Assembly: GCA_039720395.1 (NCBI GenBank)
Contig: CM077833.1
Coordinates: forward strand, 30,167,478-30,231,477
Length of the DNA stretch: 64,000 nucleotides
Direction: 5' to 3'
DNA from: Liquidambar formosana
Lineage: Eukaryota > Streptophyta > Magnoliopsida > Saxifragales > Altingiaceae
A model generated the notes under the pieces. That model had not been told where the DNA came from and made no database searches. It was given only the letters and a program-made list of their open reading frames with translations. Positions 37,200-49,964 of the stretch are shown one piece after another (position 1 is the first letter of the stretch; every line of letters starts with the position of its first letter). Both the position numbers and the translations under genes were made by a program.

Positions 37200-37680
37200 G
37201 TGTGTGCAGGAATGGAGTTATAAACATCGTCTTCTGATTCGACCTGGCTAGAAGAATAACTCACTGCCTCGTCTGTATCTTGCTTACATGGCTCTTTAAA
37301 ATGGACAGCAGATCTCATAAATCTTTTGGATACTCTCCTGCTGCGCCCATCGTTTGTCTCTGAAGACCAAGTCATTCCTCACTTTACACGGCTTCCATAC
37401 TATTAAAGCCCCCAAACAGAGCAGTTCTTCCCTATCTTGGTGATCCCTCAGCCTTTCATCATACTCCCTCCACCAATCATTGAAATTCTCAACTCCCAAA
37501 CAGTCAGAATGTAGCAGCAATGGAGAGAGAACCCAAATTAAACAGCACATTCAGTACCACATGAAGTCAAAAGATGCGTACCATTCTCAACTTCCAGACC
37601 AGCAAAGTAGCACACGGGGCATGTGGCATCAACCTCAATCATTTGAAGCATTAGCTTCTCAATAAGAGGCACCATATTCC
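37200..37680 (-). mobile_element. LINE 3' fragment (zf-RVT-like) inside the Pack-MULE-like element
   Basis: Minus-strand translation gives CPVCYFAGLEVENGTHLLTS followed by CGTECAV. After a stop come FNDWWREYDERL, LGALIVWKPCKVRNDLVF and a downstream KRWAQQ. The Cys-X2-Cys...His...Cys pattern followed by W...RND..F is the zinc-binding domain at the end of plant non-LTR polyproteins. It is broken by stops. Confidence 0.55.
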
Positions 37681-38469
37681 TATGGCATTTCCGCTGGAAA
37701 TTCCTCGTCTTTGGATAGGGTCATTCAATGGGATGGATTGAACCTTCAATACTATGTAGAATATACATACCATAATCGTTTAATGTCCATTTGGATGATC
37801 AAAAAGGCCCTCAGATTATAGGCTTAGTCATTTAGTTCTCATTTGAAATTGTATAAATCTTTGATAAATTCAAAATAAAATTAGTTCAAGCATCAATGCA
37901 AGTCCTAGTTCACAAATTTGACTGTAATAGGTGATCTTCATATCAGAAAATCTAGCTATGAAAGCATCCGCCAACAGATAGTCACATCAGTCATTCTACT
38001 GTATATTTTCCTCCTTGTTTCTCATACCTTATTTTTGTCGCAGCAATAATTGCCACTACTCCACAAGCAGCTCAGGTCTTTTAGAAAACTAACCAACAGA
38101 TTGTCATAGCAATCAATCAACATAACATTACAAGTTTACAACTAACCATCCCTATGCTGAAACCATCAGAATTATGAAATTTTAGCACAGATAACCAGGA
38201 AGTACAAAAATTTTGTTCCTTTTGGCCTATAAGATGAATTCTTCCAGTATGTAAAGATAACAATCTCATTCACAATGATAATTTTAGGCCTCAAACAAAA
38301 CAATCCATGCCCATTACTGTATACAAAAGTAGATGAAAGAGTTACATAGTTTAAACAAGCTGTGACACATGAACACTACCAGTCAGTAGTCCAGCAACCA
38401 TAAACTCAGACTGCCTGAAATATGGAAGATCGATCCCCCACAAACATGTATTCCAATCCCGAAAATTGT

Positions 38470-38567
38470 TTACTTCGGTCCCGCAAATTTGTTCATCATC
38501 TTTGCAATTATGGGAGCCACCTTGGGATTTGACTGATGCTTTGCAAGGTTAGCAGGGTTCTTCATCA
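38470..38567 (-). pseudogene. Captured terminal exon of an HSP70-interacting protein (HIP/FAM10) gene
   Basis: The minus strand encodes VMKNPANLAKHQSNPKVAPI, IAKMMNKFAGPK and a stop. This is the STI1-like C-terminal tail of the HIP/FAM10 co-chaperone family. A clean 3' splice site (TTTTGTAG at 38568-38575) precedes it, and a likely 3' UTR follows down to about 38200. The rest of the HIP gene (TPR domain) is absent. It is linked by a 203-bp GT-AG intron (38770-38568) to the arm exon ending at 38771, and the phases agree (G|TG gives Val). That makes a chimeric transcript possible; expression is unknown. Confidence 0.65.
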
Positions 38568-38722
38568 CTACAAAACAATCAGCCAAAAATGGGGGGAATT
38601 TTTTAAGTAATGATGTGTATTAATATAAAAGATGGGTTTAAACCCTCATACATAAGACATATACAAGAGCAAAACAAAAGCTGCAAAAGAAAAACAGGAA
38701 AGATTAAATTATATTAATTTAC

Positions 38723-39420
38723 TAAAAACCAGAGAACGAAAATCAAACACTAAAACTATATATAACATACCTGCGTTCGCCGAGGAAGGAGCAGCCGCAG
38801 CAGGAGGAAGGAGCGGCAGCAGCAGCGGCGGGAATGGCTGACTAACTGGCAGCAAAATAGAAAAAAATAAATAAATAAATAAATTTTAAATTCACCGTCG
38901 AAAAACCCCAACTGGCAGGGGGAAAAAAAAAATTTTGAAAACCCAAACTCACCGTCGAAGCTTCAAGGGGGGCTGACTGCCGGCGAGAATGGAGAGTGCG
39001 GAAGCAGCAACAGCAGCAGCAGGGGCAGCAGCAGCGGCAGCAGCAGGGGCATCAGCAGGGCAGCAGCAGCGGCGGCGGCCGGTGGTGGACGGAAAACCAG
39101 AGCAACCCCTTACCCAGATCTGGGTTTAACCCGACAAAGGAGCGGCGGCGGAGGGAGGGGAGAGAGAGTGGAACGGCGGGAGGGGAGAGGAACGGCGAGA
39201 GGGGAGAGAGCGTGACTGCAAATTCCAAATCGAAAATGGAGGGGAGAGAGAGAGGGAGAGAGAGAGAGGGCAAAATCAAAATGTAGATCAGAATCCCGCC
39301 CCCCCCCCCATTTTCACGATTTTTCATTGTGTATAGGTGCAAAACGGCGTCGTTGGGCATCTGAATGCCATCCCTCCCCTAACGGCGTTAGCTCCCTTGC
39401 CTTTTTTCATTTGAACCGTT
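38723..39420. repeat. Right inverted arm of the Pack-MULE-like element
   Basis: Mirror of 34690-35377, with small indels and a C run (about 39298-39309) opposite the G run near 34802. In minus orientation it provides the presumed leader and the exon that ends at the donor at 38771/38770. The pair could fold into a long hairpin if transcribed through. Confidence 0.75.
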
Positions 39421-39842
39421 GGATCAGGCTGTTGTCCACGTGGCAGCCATCCACGGTCAACTTGAGCCTCCAGTAGATTCGCCCAACTTGAGCAAATCCA
39501 AATCCCAGAGACTGGGGTTGGTCCATCGAGATCCGTTGATCTGCAGATTGCATGGGGGTTTGGGTTAGGAGTGGGGGATATTTTTCACAATTACCGACGT
39601 TAATGGTATATCACGTGACTGATTTCCGTCAAATTTCTTCGATTGCGAGTAATGGTGGGTACATTGACAAAAATTTAAAAATAAAAGAAGCACATTAACA
39701 AAATTAAAATATAAGAGGGGTATGTGCTAACCCCTTATATTTCATGAGAGTTTCTGCAATTTACCCTAAAATAAATTTAGTTAGGGTCAAATTAATGACC
39801 TTTTATTTCCTAGGACTTTGAGAGTTGAGACATATTAAATTT

Positions 39843-40987
39843 AGGGTAAATCGCACTTAAGGGTTTAGAGTTTGGACCATGTTTCACTTAAGGGTCCAGA
39901 TTTTCAATTGTGTTAGTTTGGTACCCAATCTCAGCATTGACCAAAATGTGTTAACAACAATGTTGAAATGACCTTAATGCCCCCAAGAAAACGCTGATTT
40001 TCTCTCTCGTCTTTCTCTCCTTTGTTCTCTTGCCTCCTCTGTTCTCCATCCTCTACTCTTTCCCTCTTCTTCTCTTCCCTTTCTTTTCTTCTTTCTTTTC
40101 CTTTTTCTCTCCTGACTTTTTCTCCCTTCCTCCATTTCTCTCATCTATTGATACATTATTAAAAAAAAAAAAAAATGGTGCAGCCATGGCCAACAAATCA
40201 AGACTATGGTTGCCGGTAACCATTATTTTGATTTTTTTTTTCTTTTTTTGGGTGTTGGGGATGGCTACCGCTGGCCATGTAGGGAAACCGAGAGGTGTTG
40301 AGGGAGCTTGGAGTGCGCAGTGGTGCTTCCTCGGCGGGATTTGACGGTGGCAACTGGGAAAAACCAAATCTGGTTCTTTTTTTTTTTTTTTTGTATGAAT
40401 TTTTGTAGCTCTTTTGGGTTTGGTTTTGGATGATTTTTGCTATAGTTTTCAGGTTGGTTTTGGATGAAATTTGCTGTTGTTTTTGGGGTTGGTTTTTGAT
40501 AATTATTGCTGGTGCTTTCGGATTGGTTGTGAATGATTTTTGGTAGTAAATTTGGGAAGGGATGAGGGTTGACTATGATTGGGGTTTGTTGTTGACAGTG
40601 GAGCTGAGATGGGTGTGGTTGCACTGTGCAACAATGTTGGTGGGGTGTGGAGTTCGAACATAGTGTTTCAAATCACCCAATCAGCAACGGTGGGTTTCAA
40701 ACCAAACCAAACCAATTGCTGACACCGGCAACGAAGCATGCATAGGTGGAGTTGGGCGGAGTAGGGAGTGGAGAAGGGCAAAATGGGGACAATGTAATTT
40801 TAATTTGGTCACATGCACGGCATGTGCAAAATTAGAAGCAATTTTGTTTGGTCAACAAATGGTTTCCAACTGTAAACCCCCTAATTGAAACCCAATTAAT
40901 AATTTGAATAACAAATTGACGCAATTAAAACTGTGAACCCTTAAGTGAAACATTTTCCAAACACGACCTTTGAGTGCAATTTACCCT
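39843..40987. mobile_element. 1.1-kb Mutator-like element, non-autonomous
   Basis: Left end AGGGTAAATCGCACTTAAGG, right end in reverse complement AGGGTAAATTGCACTCAAAG. Both continue with ATGTTTCACTTAAGGGT and a TTAATTGCGTCAATTTG / TCAATTGTGTTAGTTTG block, so the TIRs are about 85 bp. The interior includes CT-rich runs and a poly(A) tract at 40161-40175; the two overlapping 104-codon frames at 40030-40367 are low-complexity. No clear target duplication was found. Same terminus family as 31175-31713 and 33714-39767. Confidence 0.65.
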
Positions 40988-41365
40988 TGAATTTAATTGA
41001 TTGCTACCAATTACTAAAGGAAAGAGAGAAAAAGAAAAAGACAGGCGCGCGAAGTAGAGGATGCCGAATCTGGTTTCCAAAATACACTCTATTCCCGTGG
41101 CTCTAATTCTACCGTCATATTGTATAATGACAGTTGCCTGTAGAACGACCCCTATTGGAATTTCGCGTAGGGTTTCCATCTACACATAGAACTCGGAACG
41201 CAGAACGACGAACAACGATCTCCGGTAGGGTTTCTATCAGCACTCGATCTCCGGTTCCGGTTGGGTTTCCATTCTCGTATCAGGTACCTTCAAAACCCTA
41301 ATTATAAAACACATCTCTGTTATCTATTGTTGTTTTTTTTTTTTTTTTTTTTTCAACTGAAAAGA

Positions 41366-44300
41366 ATGTCGTCCGAGACCTCCGATGAGGGTCTGAAAAG
41401 ACTCGAGTACCTATCACTGGTCTCGAAGGTTTGTACGGAGCTAGAATCGCATGTAGGATTTGGTGACAAAGTATTAGCTGAGTTCATCACCGACATGGGG
41501 CGTAGTTGCGAGACCGTCGACGAGTTCGACCTGAAATTGAAGGAAAACGGTGCTGAGATGCCCGATTACTTTGTTAGGACGCTTCTGACTATAATTCACG
41601 CGATTCTTCCGCCAGAACCCAAATCTACAAAGGAAGTGAAGAAAGAGAGTAGCGACGGTAAGCAATCGCAATTCCCGGCTCTTGTGATTGCGGATAGTAA
41701 GGATAAGGCGAAGGAACTCGAGAAAGAAATCGAGATGGAGGCGCGAGAGCGGCGTAGGGGTGATAAAGAAGATGGTAAATATAGAGGTAGAGATGGAGAT
41801 AGAGATAGAGCTTTAGATAGAGATAGAGATAGAGATAGGAATAGGGACAGGGATAGGGGTTGGGAAAGAGATAGAGACCAGGACCGAGACAGGGGAGATA
41901 GGCATAGGGAGAGAAATGACAGAGGCGAAAGGCGTAGAGATAGGGATGATAATGATGAGGATGGCGGTAGAGGTGATTATAGGAGTCGGGGAAGGCATAG
42001 GGATCGAAGCGACAAGAGTTGGAGAGATGGGTATGAAGATATTGGGGATAATAGGGGGGATGGTGAAGATGGGGATGATAAGAGAATAAGCAGGGACAGA
42101 AGGAATTTACAGTACCAGTCTGATGAGCCGGAATTGTATATGGTTTATAAGGGAAGGGCATCGAGAGTGATGGACACGGGTTGCTTTGTGAATTTGAGTG
42201 ATTTTAGGGGTAAAGAGGGTTTGGTGCATGTTTCTCAGATTTCGAATAGGAGGGTTGGTAATGCCAAGGATGTCGTGAAGCGGGATCAAGAGGTCTTTGT
42301 TAAGGTGATTTCGGTGTCGGGTCAGAAGTTGAGTCTTTCGATGAGGGATGTTGATCAGGATAGTGGTAAAGATTTGCTTCCGTTGAAGAAGAGTTCAGAG
42401 GATGATGCTTTAAGGACAAATCCTTCAGGATCGAGGGATGGCCCAGTGACTAGGACAGGTCTTTCGGGGATTAGGATTGTGGAAGAGAATGATGTTGTTC
42501 CATCAAGGCGGCCGTTGAAGCGAATGAGCTCACCAGAGAAGTGGGAAGCGAAACAGCTGATGGCTTCAGGTGTTCTGGATGCTAGAGAGCATCCGATGTA
42601 TGATGACGAAGGGGATGGGTTGCCTTATCAGGAAGAGGGTGCTGAGGAAGAGCTTGAGATTGAGATGAATGAGGATGAACCGGCCTTCTTGCAAGGGCAG
42701 AGCCGATACTCAATGGACATGTCACCTGTTAAGATTTTTAAAAATCCTGAGGGGTCATTGAGTCGTGCAGCTGCCCTTCAGTCCGCTCTCATTAAGGAGC
42801 GAAGAGAAGTACGGGAACAGCAGCAGAGAACGATGCTTGATTCGATCCCAAAAGATCTCAATCGTCCTTGGGAAGATCCAATGCCAGATACGGGTGAGAG
42901 GCACCTTGCGCAGGAGCTAAGGGGTGTTGGCTTATCGGCCTATGACATGCCCGAATGGAAGAAGGATTCTTTTGGGAAAGCTCTGACTTTTGGGCAGAGA
43001 TCAAAGCTCTCCTTACAGGAACAGAGGCAGAGCTTGCCAATATACAAGTTGAAGAAGGAACTGGTTCAGGCTGTGCATGATAATCAGGTTCTGGTTGTCA
43101 TCGGAGAGACTGGCTCAGGCAAGACAACCCAGGTAACACAGTATCTGGCTGAAGCAGGTTACACAACCAGGGGTAAGATTGGATGTACTCAGCCCCGTAG
43201 GGTGGCTACAACGTCTGTGGCCAAGAGGGTTGCTGAAGAGTTTGGCTGTCGTTTAGGGGAGGAAGTTGGATATGCTATTCGTTTTGAGGATTGCACCGGA
43301 CCAGATACTGTGATCAAGTACATGACTGAAGGTATGCTTGTTAAAGAGATTCTGATCGATGAGAATCTTTCTCAATACTCTGTGATAATGCTTGATGAAG
43401 CTCATGAGAGGACGATCAATACTGATGTCCTTTTTGGATTACTGAAGCAGCTAGTGAAAAGGAGACCTGAACTTCGTTTGATTGTCACATCTGCCACACT
43501 AGATGCAGAGAAATTTTCGGGATATTTCTTTAATTGTAATATATTTACAATCCCTGGAAGAACATTTCCTGTAGAGATACTGTACACCAAACAGCCAGAG
43601 AGCGATTACCTTGATGCAGCTCTAATTACTGTCTTACAGATTCACTTGACAGAACCTGAAGGTGACATCCTTGTCTTCTTGACTGGTCAGGAGGAGATTG
43701 ATCATGCATGCCAGTCTCTTTATGAGAGGATGAAAGGGCTAGGTAAAAATGTTCCTGAACTGATTATTTTACCAGTCTATAGTGCCCTTCCAAGTGAAAT
43801 GCAGTCCAGGATTTTTGATCCTGCCCCTCCAGGGAAGAGGAAAGTGGTTGTGGCAACCAATATTGCTGAAGCTTCTTTGACCATCGATGGCGTATTTTAT
43901 GTCATTGACCCTGGGTTTGCAAAACAAAATGTCTATAATTCCAAACAAGGGCTTGATTCACTGATCATAACCCCTATTTCACAAGCATCAGCCAAGCAAC
44001 GAGCAGGGCGCGCTGGGCGTACTGGGCCAGGGAAATGTTATCGCCTTTACACTGAGAGTGCGTATCGCAATGAGATGTCCCCTACCTCAGTTCCAGAAAT
44101 CCAAAGGATAAATCTTGGAACTATTACACTTGCTATGAAGGCTATGGGAATAAATGATCTTCTGTCATTTGATTTTATGGATCCGCCTTCGCCTCAAGCT
44201 CTTATTTCAGCCATGGAACAGCTGTACAGTCTTGGAGCTTTGGATGAGGAGGGGCTTCTGACCAAACTGGGCAGGAAAATGGCTGAATTTCCGCTGGATC

Positions 44301-47300
44301 CACCGCTATCTAAGATGCTGCTTGCCAGTGTAGACCTTGGATGCAGTGATGAGATTTTGACCATCATTGCAATGATTCAGACTGGGAATATCTTTTATAG
44401 GCCAAGGGAGAAGCAAGCCGTCGCAGATCAAAAGAGGGCGAAGTTTTTCCAGCCAGAGGGAGACCATCTGACTTTGCTTGCTGTTTATGAGGCTTGGAAA
44501 GCTAAGAATTTTTCTGGGCCGTGGTGTTTTGAGAACTTTGTTCAGTCACGGTCCTTGAGGACGGCACAGGATGTCAGGAAGCAGCTTCTCACCATCATGG
44601 ACAAGTATGATCTTCTATCCTCTTGTGTTATATTTGGCATCACAATTGGTTTTTTGCCTTGGAACTTTTGCCTCAGGAGTTACCTTTTTATTTACTGTTC
44701 TAACACATCTTAGTTGCGTGGGACTCTGGCTAAGGTATATGTTCTTGAAAGTGTCAAGTCTTTTTATGTCCTTTCTGATGGAAATTAAAATGGACCGATC
44801 TTTTAATTACACTTGGTTTGAGTAGTGTCCAAATTTAAGGTTGTTTAATTTATATACATAGTTATTAAAGGCGCATGGCGGAAAGAAAGCGAGGGCTTGA
44901 GGGAAGCGAGGCGCACATTTTAAAGAAAATAAATAAATAAACATTTGATTAAATGCAACTAACAAAAAAATCGAACTATAAATAGTCTTCAAAACACTAA
45001 TTAATTAGTAGCATTTCTAGTTCACTAAAAATTTTATTTTCTAGTTTACTGAAATTAATTTCCTGGTACAAATTCTAGTTCAGTAAAATTTTTATTTTTT
45101 GTATCAATAATTTCAATAAGAAAATCAGTATATACTAGATTAAGATGATATAAAATTACAAATTCAATATACAAAGTACAAGAAGAAGATGATAATACAT
45201 TTTTTTTTTTTTTTTTTTTTTGTTGATTAAAAAAAATTTATTTTTTGAATCCATTAATTTTTTGGAAGTGGAAGAATATAAAGATGATACAAATTCAGTA
45301 AGAAGAACAAGAATACCTTGTTGAAAAAATGAAAATCAGAAAATAAAATCAAAGTAGAAGAAGAAGAGCTACACACCTGTTCGAATGAGGACTACAGGCA
45401 GGTGTGAAGAAGGTTGGAGGCTCTTCGGAAAGGGCTAGAAACTAGAGTTTTCTTTTATTTCTGCCCTCTTTATTTATTTATTTAATGTTTGATCAATCTA
45501 ATTGTTATAAATAATATATGACATAATATGGAATTTAATTTTTTTTTTTTTTATTATAAAGAAACAAGTGGGTCACTCAAGTGTGGCCTTTCTGGGCCTT
45601 CGGCTTTGAAAAATGCCCCAAAAAGCACGAGTGAAGGAAAGCACCTTGCCGCTTTTCACAACTATATGTATATCTGGTATTACATTCATGCTATTGATTA
45701 TAGAAGTGGTTTCTCATACTTTTTGCTGTAGGTAATTTCATTTGCACTATAAGCTTTTGATTATTGTTTATTCTTTGGTCGGTGTTATTTTTCAGGCCTA
45801 GTGAAAGATTGGTGATTTACCTGCATTTCTATTTTGAAAGAACAGTGACATTATTTTCTTCATTGACAGGAGTTCAAAGAGAATTAGAGTTTTCATTTGA
45901 TTATTTATTTATTTATTTGGTCGCCAGTACAATGGTACGCATTACCCTTCTCTGTAGGGAGAAATAAAAACCTAGGCCTGTTCAGTCCCCACCCACTCGA
46001 TTACCATTTGAGCTAAAGCTTTTTGATTAGAAATCATCTTATTGTGTTATGTGGCATTTTGCACTGGTAGGTTGTGCACATTTTTTGGTCCTCATACTTG
46101 AGGATTTCATCTTAAATACATTCTAGTAAAGTTCCAACTTCCAACCATGCACTTTGGTACATCATTGGTAGGGGAAATTAGAAATCATCTAAATGTCCTA
46201 TGCCGCATCATGTACTGCTAAGTTGTTCCCATTGTTTGCTTTAGAAACTTAAATGATGATAGATTTACACCCCTGGTTTGGGTAATGGTATAGGTGGCTC
46301 TGTTTCTGGACCTTGAGTGGTAATCTGGTTTTCACAGTTTGTCTACCAATGGGCCTGTCCTCATGGTAACCATCTCACCACCATTGGTATTAGGATTACT
46401 ATTGTAGATTTTTTTTTTTTTTTAATTTTTTAAACCGAATATTACTTATGAATGTTTTCCTGGGCATGCTTTTTCTTATACATTAGCTCCGTTAGTTCCT
46501 TACTCTTAACGCTTTTCAAAATTTACTAATTACATCAAATCCAGCATTGCTAGTTGCAAAATTGTTGGTGTTTGCTCCTGTACCTTACTGTTGCTTCGGA
46601 TGTGACCACATTAGTTACTACTTACCACAGAGTTCTCTCACACAATGTTTTATGTAATTATATAGTTAAATTCATGTGGAAGAAAAATTCAGTGCAACCC
46701 AAACGTTCATGGGGTACAACCCCAATGCATAGGTACTGATGCTAATAAGATCAACACACCTGCTGATCTGAAAATCCCTGCAATGTGGAAAATGGAAATC
46801 CTGATCAATTTTGGTAGATGCAGAATTCGTTGGGTCACTTTGTAGTAAATGAGTTCGGTAATTTTTATTGCATGCATTTGTGTCGTATTTATACTGATGC
46901 AAGAAATTAACAGCTTATATTAAATGCCTTACATATTTAATGCTGCATTTCAGGTATAAATTGGATGTTGTGAGTGCTGGGAAGAATTTTACGAAGATAA
47001 GGAAAGCAATCACGGCAGGTTTCTTTTTCCATGCAGCTAGAAAGGATCCACAGGAGGGTTATAGAACCCTCGTTGAGAACCAACCAGTTTATATTCACCC
47101 AAGCAGTGCTCTTTTCCAAAGACAGCCAGACTGGGTGATCTACCATGAGTTGGTGATGACTACGAAAGAGTACATGCGCGAGGTCACAGTGGTAGACCCC
47201 AAATGGCTTGTGGAATTGGCACCCAGATTCTTCAAAGTGGCAGACCCCACAAAGATGAGCAAGCGCAAGCGTCAAGAACGCGTTGAGCCACTTTACGATA

Positions 47301-47347
47301 GATACCACGAACCAAACTCTTGGCGTTTGAGTAAACGGCGTGCATGA
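41366..47347 (+). CDS. DEAH5-like: Pre-mRNA-splicing DEAH-box RNA helicase, PRP22/DHX8-DEAH5 type (copy 1, intact)
   Basis: Spliceosomal ATPase that releases spliced mRNA; nuclear. Exons 41366-44604 and 46954-47347 join in phase (AA|G) to about 1210 aa, the usual size. Start [20 protein letters not shown]; the frame opens earlier but runs through leader and poly(T). Order: N-terminal helical part; Arg-Asp/Glu repeat tract (about aa 130-235); S1 domain (about aa 258-335, [20 protein letters not shown]); helicase core with [10 protein letters not shown] (aa 580), DEAH (677-680), SAT (709-711), QRAGRAGR (878-885); C-terminal HA2/OB part ending [12 protein letters not shown]. Odd: residues I expect to be fixed in the family are changed: T615 T616 for Ala-Met after QPRRVA, E655 for Asp in MTDG, V659 K660, N685 for His after DEAHERTI, A752 and T1066. 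The pseudogene copy keeps the expected residues. Confidence 0.9.
41780..41960 (+). repeat. GATAGA-type repeats coding an Arg-Asp tract
   Basis: Tandem GATAGA/GATAGG hexamers inside helicase copy 1 encode RDRDRDRD-like dipeptides. The matching tract in copy 2 (about 50805-50900) is shorter and contains one net frame change. RS/RD/RE-rich segments are common in the N-terminal regions of splicing helicases. Confidence 0.8.
44858..45665. mobile_element. AAGGCGC-type repeat element in the helicase copy 1 intron
   Basis: It begins CATAGTTATTAAAGGCGCAT and CGAGGCGCACATTTTAAAG; it ends with GCACCTTGCCGCTTTTCAC and AACTATATG, roughly the inverse of the start. Interior A/T-rich with a poly(T) tract at 45200-45222. 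A homologous block occupies the same intron position in copy 2 (53893-54825), so it predates the gene duplication. Confidence 0.45.
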
Positions 47348-49927
47348 TTTATGCTTCTCTCGCTGCAGTCTCAACAGGTCTTACATCTCAAATTAATTTT
47401 TCTTGTTGAAAATGTAAATATTCTCTCTGTATAATTTTACGAGGTGATTTTTGACACTATTGAGAATTAGGGGCCTTGTTGATTACCCATCATTCCTCCC
47501 TAACCCGTGAGATTATTAATAATTTTATCGTTAGATTTAATTGTATGATATTATGATCAAGATTATAATGGTTATATTTTTGTTAATTACACATGCACCC
47601 GCACAAAGTTGATAATATGCCATTAAACTTGTGGGTCATTGGCAAACATAATTTTATTATGTTATAGAGTATATCATATTAACTGCCTATGATAAAAATT
47701 TATCATTGATTAGAATTATAACTCAAGTTGGTTCAAATCCGCATGCATGGTTTGCATCGACTAGTCTTTTAAAAGATATAATTTTGTATACTTACAAGTT
47801 ATAACAAAAGGTCCATCCTTTCATTTTTTTTAATAATAATTATTTTTTAAAAATATAATAAAAATAAAAAAATTTCTTTAACATTTAAAATATTTCAATA
47901 ATGTGGCGTTTATATATGTTACATTAGATTATAACCATTACAGGATGGGATCTACCTCAAACTATACGTTATATGATAGATTTTTGTTGTAATTTTCTTT
48001 ATGCAAGATCAAATAATTGCCCAAATGTATATCCAACTTTAATTTTCTCGAATTGGTTTTATTGGACTATTTTGTAATATTAAAGTTTTAGACTATTATT
48101 GAAATTGTAATCCCAAATTATGCTGCAATTTTTCTTTATGCAAGATGGAATAATTACCCAAATTGCTTACCCCACGAAAAAACAAAAACAAAAATGAATT
48201 TATATCCAATTCTAATTTTCTCAACTCCGTTTTATTGGACCGCTTTTCTAACATTAAAGCTTATTTTGTAAACTATTATAGTGTTATATTGAATTTCTGC
48301 TATATGTTGGGTTTTCAGGTTCTTCGCTTTGCCTCTTTTAAAGTTTAGGATAAAGATCATTTTAGTATCTTGAACATTTTTGAGAATCTTAATACATTCA
48401 GACTATTTTTTTTTTTTTTTTCAATTTAATATCTAAACTTTAGTGAATCAATGCAATCCCTATTTCAAATACTGTCCAAATAATTGACAGAATAATCACG
48501 TATAGTCATGTGAGTGGATACTTAACATTTATGTGTAACCTACGTGTCAATGATAATTTTTTTAAAAAAATTGACAAAAGATAAAAAATCAATTTTACTG
48601 AAACTTATGTTGGACCAAATTAGTAAAGATATTTATTTAATTATTATGTTTTAATTATCCTTGACATGTATACTCTAAATAAATACAATGTTAATTCTCT
48701 ACTTACGTGACACACAAGACTTATTTGGAAGGTAGGAACCTTCACGAGAGTAAATTTATGTATTAAATTGCGGAGAAAAATAACCCCAAATATACCACAT
48801 TGGGACTTTAAAAAGGGAATTTTGGCCAAAACCCTCATGTATAAGAGTTCTTAGACAATAGAACCCACAAAAACTAACGTTTGGTGAAAACTCCTTTTGA
48901 CAATAAAAGGACTAAAACACCCCTATTTTAACAACTTACCCTAATTTACAAACGTGCCATTTCAGACCCCCCGCCAAAGGCTTCTCCCACGTCCCATTTT
49001 TTCCGGCGAGAATATATATAGAAGAAGAAATGGCACTAAAAACCTTTCAAAAGTCATATTTCATCATTTGCACCATACCAAAAGTCAATTATAGGGTTTT
49101 TTTTTCTCTTTTTCGAGCATCCCAAAGTACTTCCGGCAAGAATATATCATAGCTAATAATAACATGCAGTTTACTATGTGTGATTTGTAAAATTTATACA
49201 TACAATAGTATCAATTTACTATTGTGTATTTTATAAAATTTATACATGCAATAATATCAATTTACTATTGTTTGCTTTGGAAAAATTATACACCACATAA
49301 TAACATAATAACAGTTTACTATTTGTGTTATAAAAAACACTATAGATGATAATATCATCATACTATTTGAACAAAAAATATGAATTCCAAGGAAAAAAAC
49401 TCAAAATAGTACTCTAGATAGTAACATGATACTTTTGGCAAAACAAATCGCACTGTTCCAAAAAATAGTGTGCAACAGTAGAAATATACTGTTCAAAAAT
49501 GGTAATTACACAATAATAGCATACTGTAAGTCGCATTGTTACAAAAAATAGTGTGCAACAGTACGAATATACTGTTGGAATAAGTAAAATAGTCAAAAAA
49601 AAATTTCGAACAAATCGTACACCCCAAAAATTAGCATATCTGAAGTTTCAAACAAAGACACAAAAAAATAAATAAATAAACCAGCCCAGATTTGGAATTT
49701 AAAGAAGAAGAAGACGACATCTAGGAAGGTTGTCGGAGAAGTTCAATCGCCATCAAAGAAGAAGGTTGATCTACCTTTTCAGATCTGATACTATAGCCGA
49801 ATGCCTCTCTTCTCATTCTTCTTCTTTTACTACTTCATTTGCTTCTTCTTCTTTTTCTTCTTCAAAACCAGATCTTCATAGCCATTGTTACCTTCCCTCT
49901 TCAACTGCTGCTATCACTCCTCTCCCT

Positions 49928-49964
<37 letters not shown>

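Larger units (their letters stand above)
33714..39767. mobile_element. Pack-MULE-like Mutator element with long inverted arms
   Basis: It is bounded by the 9-bp direct repeat AAAATAAAT (33705-33713 and 39768-39776), the length made by Mutator-type transposases. Left terminus GGTAAATTACAAATAATCCC, right terminus in reverse complement AGGGTAAATTGCAGAAAC. Both ends continue to a shared CTTATATTTTAAT block. Inner arms at about 34603-35377 and 38723-39505 are nearly identical in inverted orientation, covering a CT-rich leader, a CTG-rich coding-like stretch and a 5' splice site. No transposase was found, so it is non-autonomous. Cargo between the arms is a captured HIP/FAM10 terminal exon (minus) and a LINE fragment (minus). 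Confidence 0.75.

Noticed and set aside
40030..40367. Overlapping 104-codon frames on both strands
   Set aside because: Lie inside the 39843-40987 transposon in CT-rich and poly(A) sequence; translations are low-complexity.
41261..41365. N-terminal extension of helicase copy 1
   Set aside because: Passes through leader sequence and a poly(T) run coding a Phe string; copy 2 aligns from MSSET and orthologues start there.
41625..42161. 178-codon minus-strand frame with Tyr/Pro/His-rich translation
   Set aside because: It is the reverse strand of the Arg-Asp repeat tract of the helicase; the repeat keeps several frames open. No family resemblance.
49145..49580. Possible CRISPR-like spaced repeats
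   Set aside because: Units are degenerate, of two different periods, without unique spacers; a eukaryotic A/T-rich tandem repeat.
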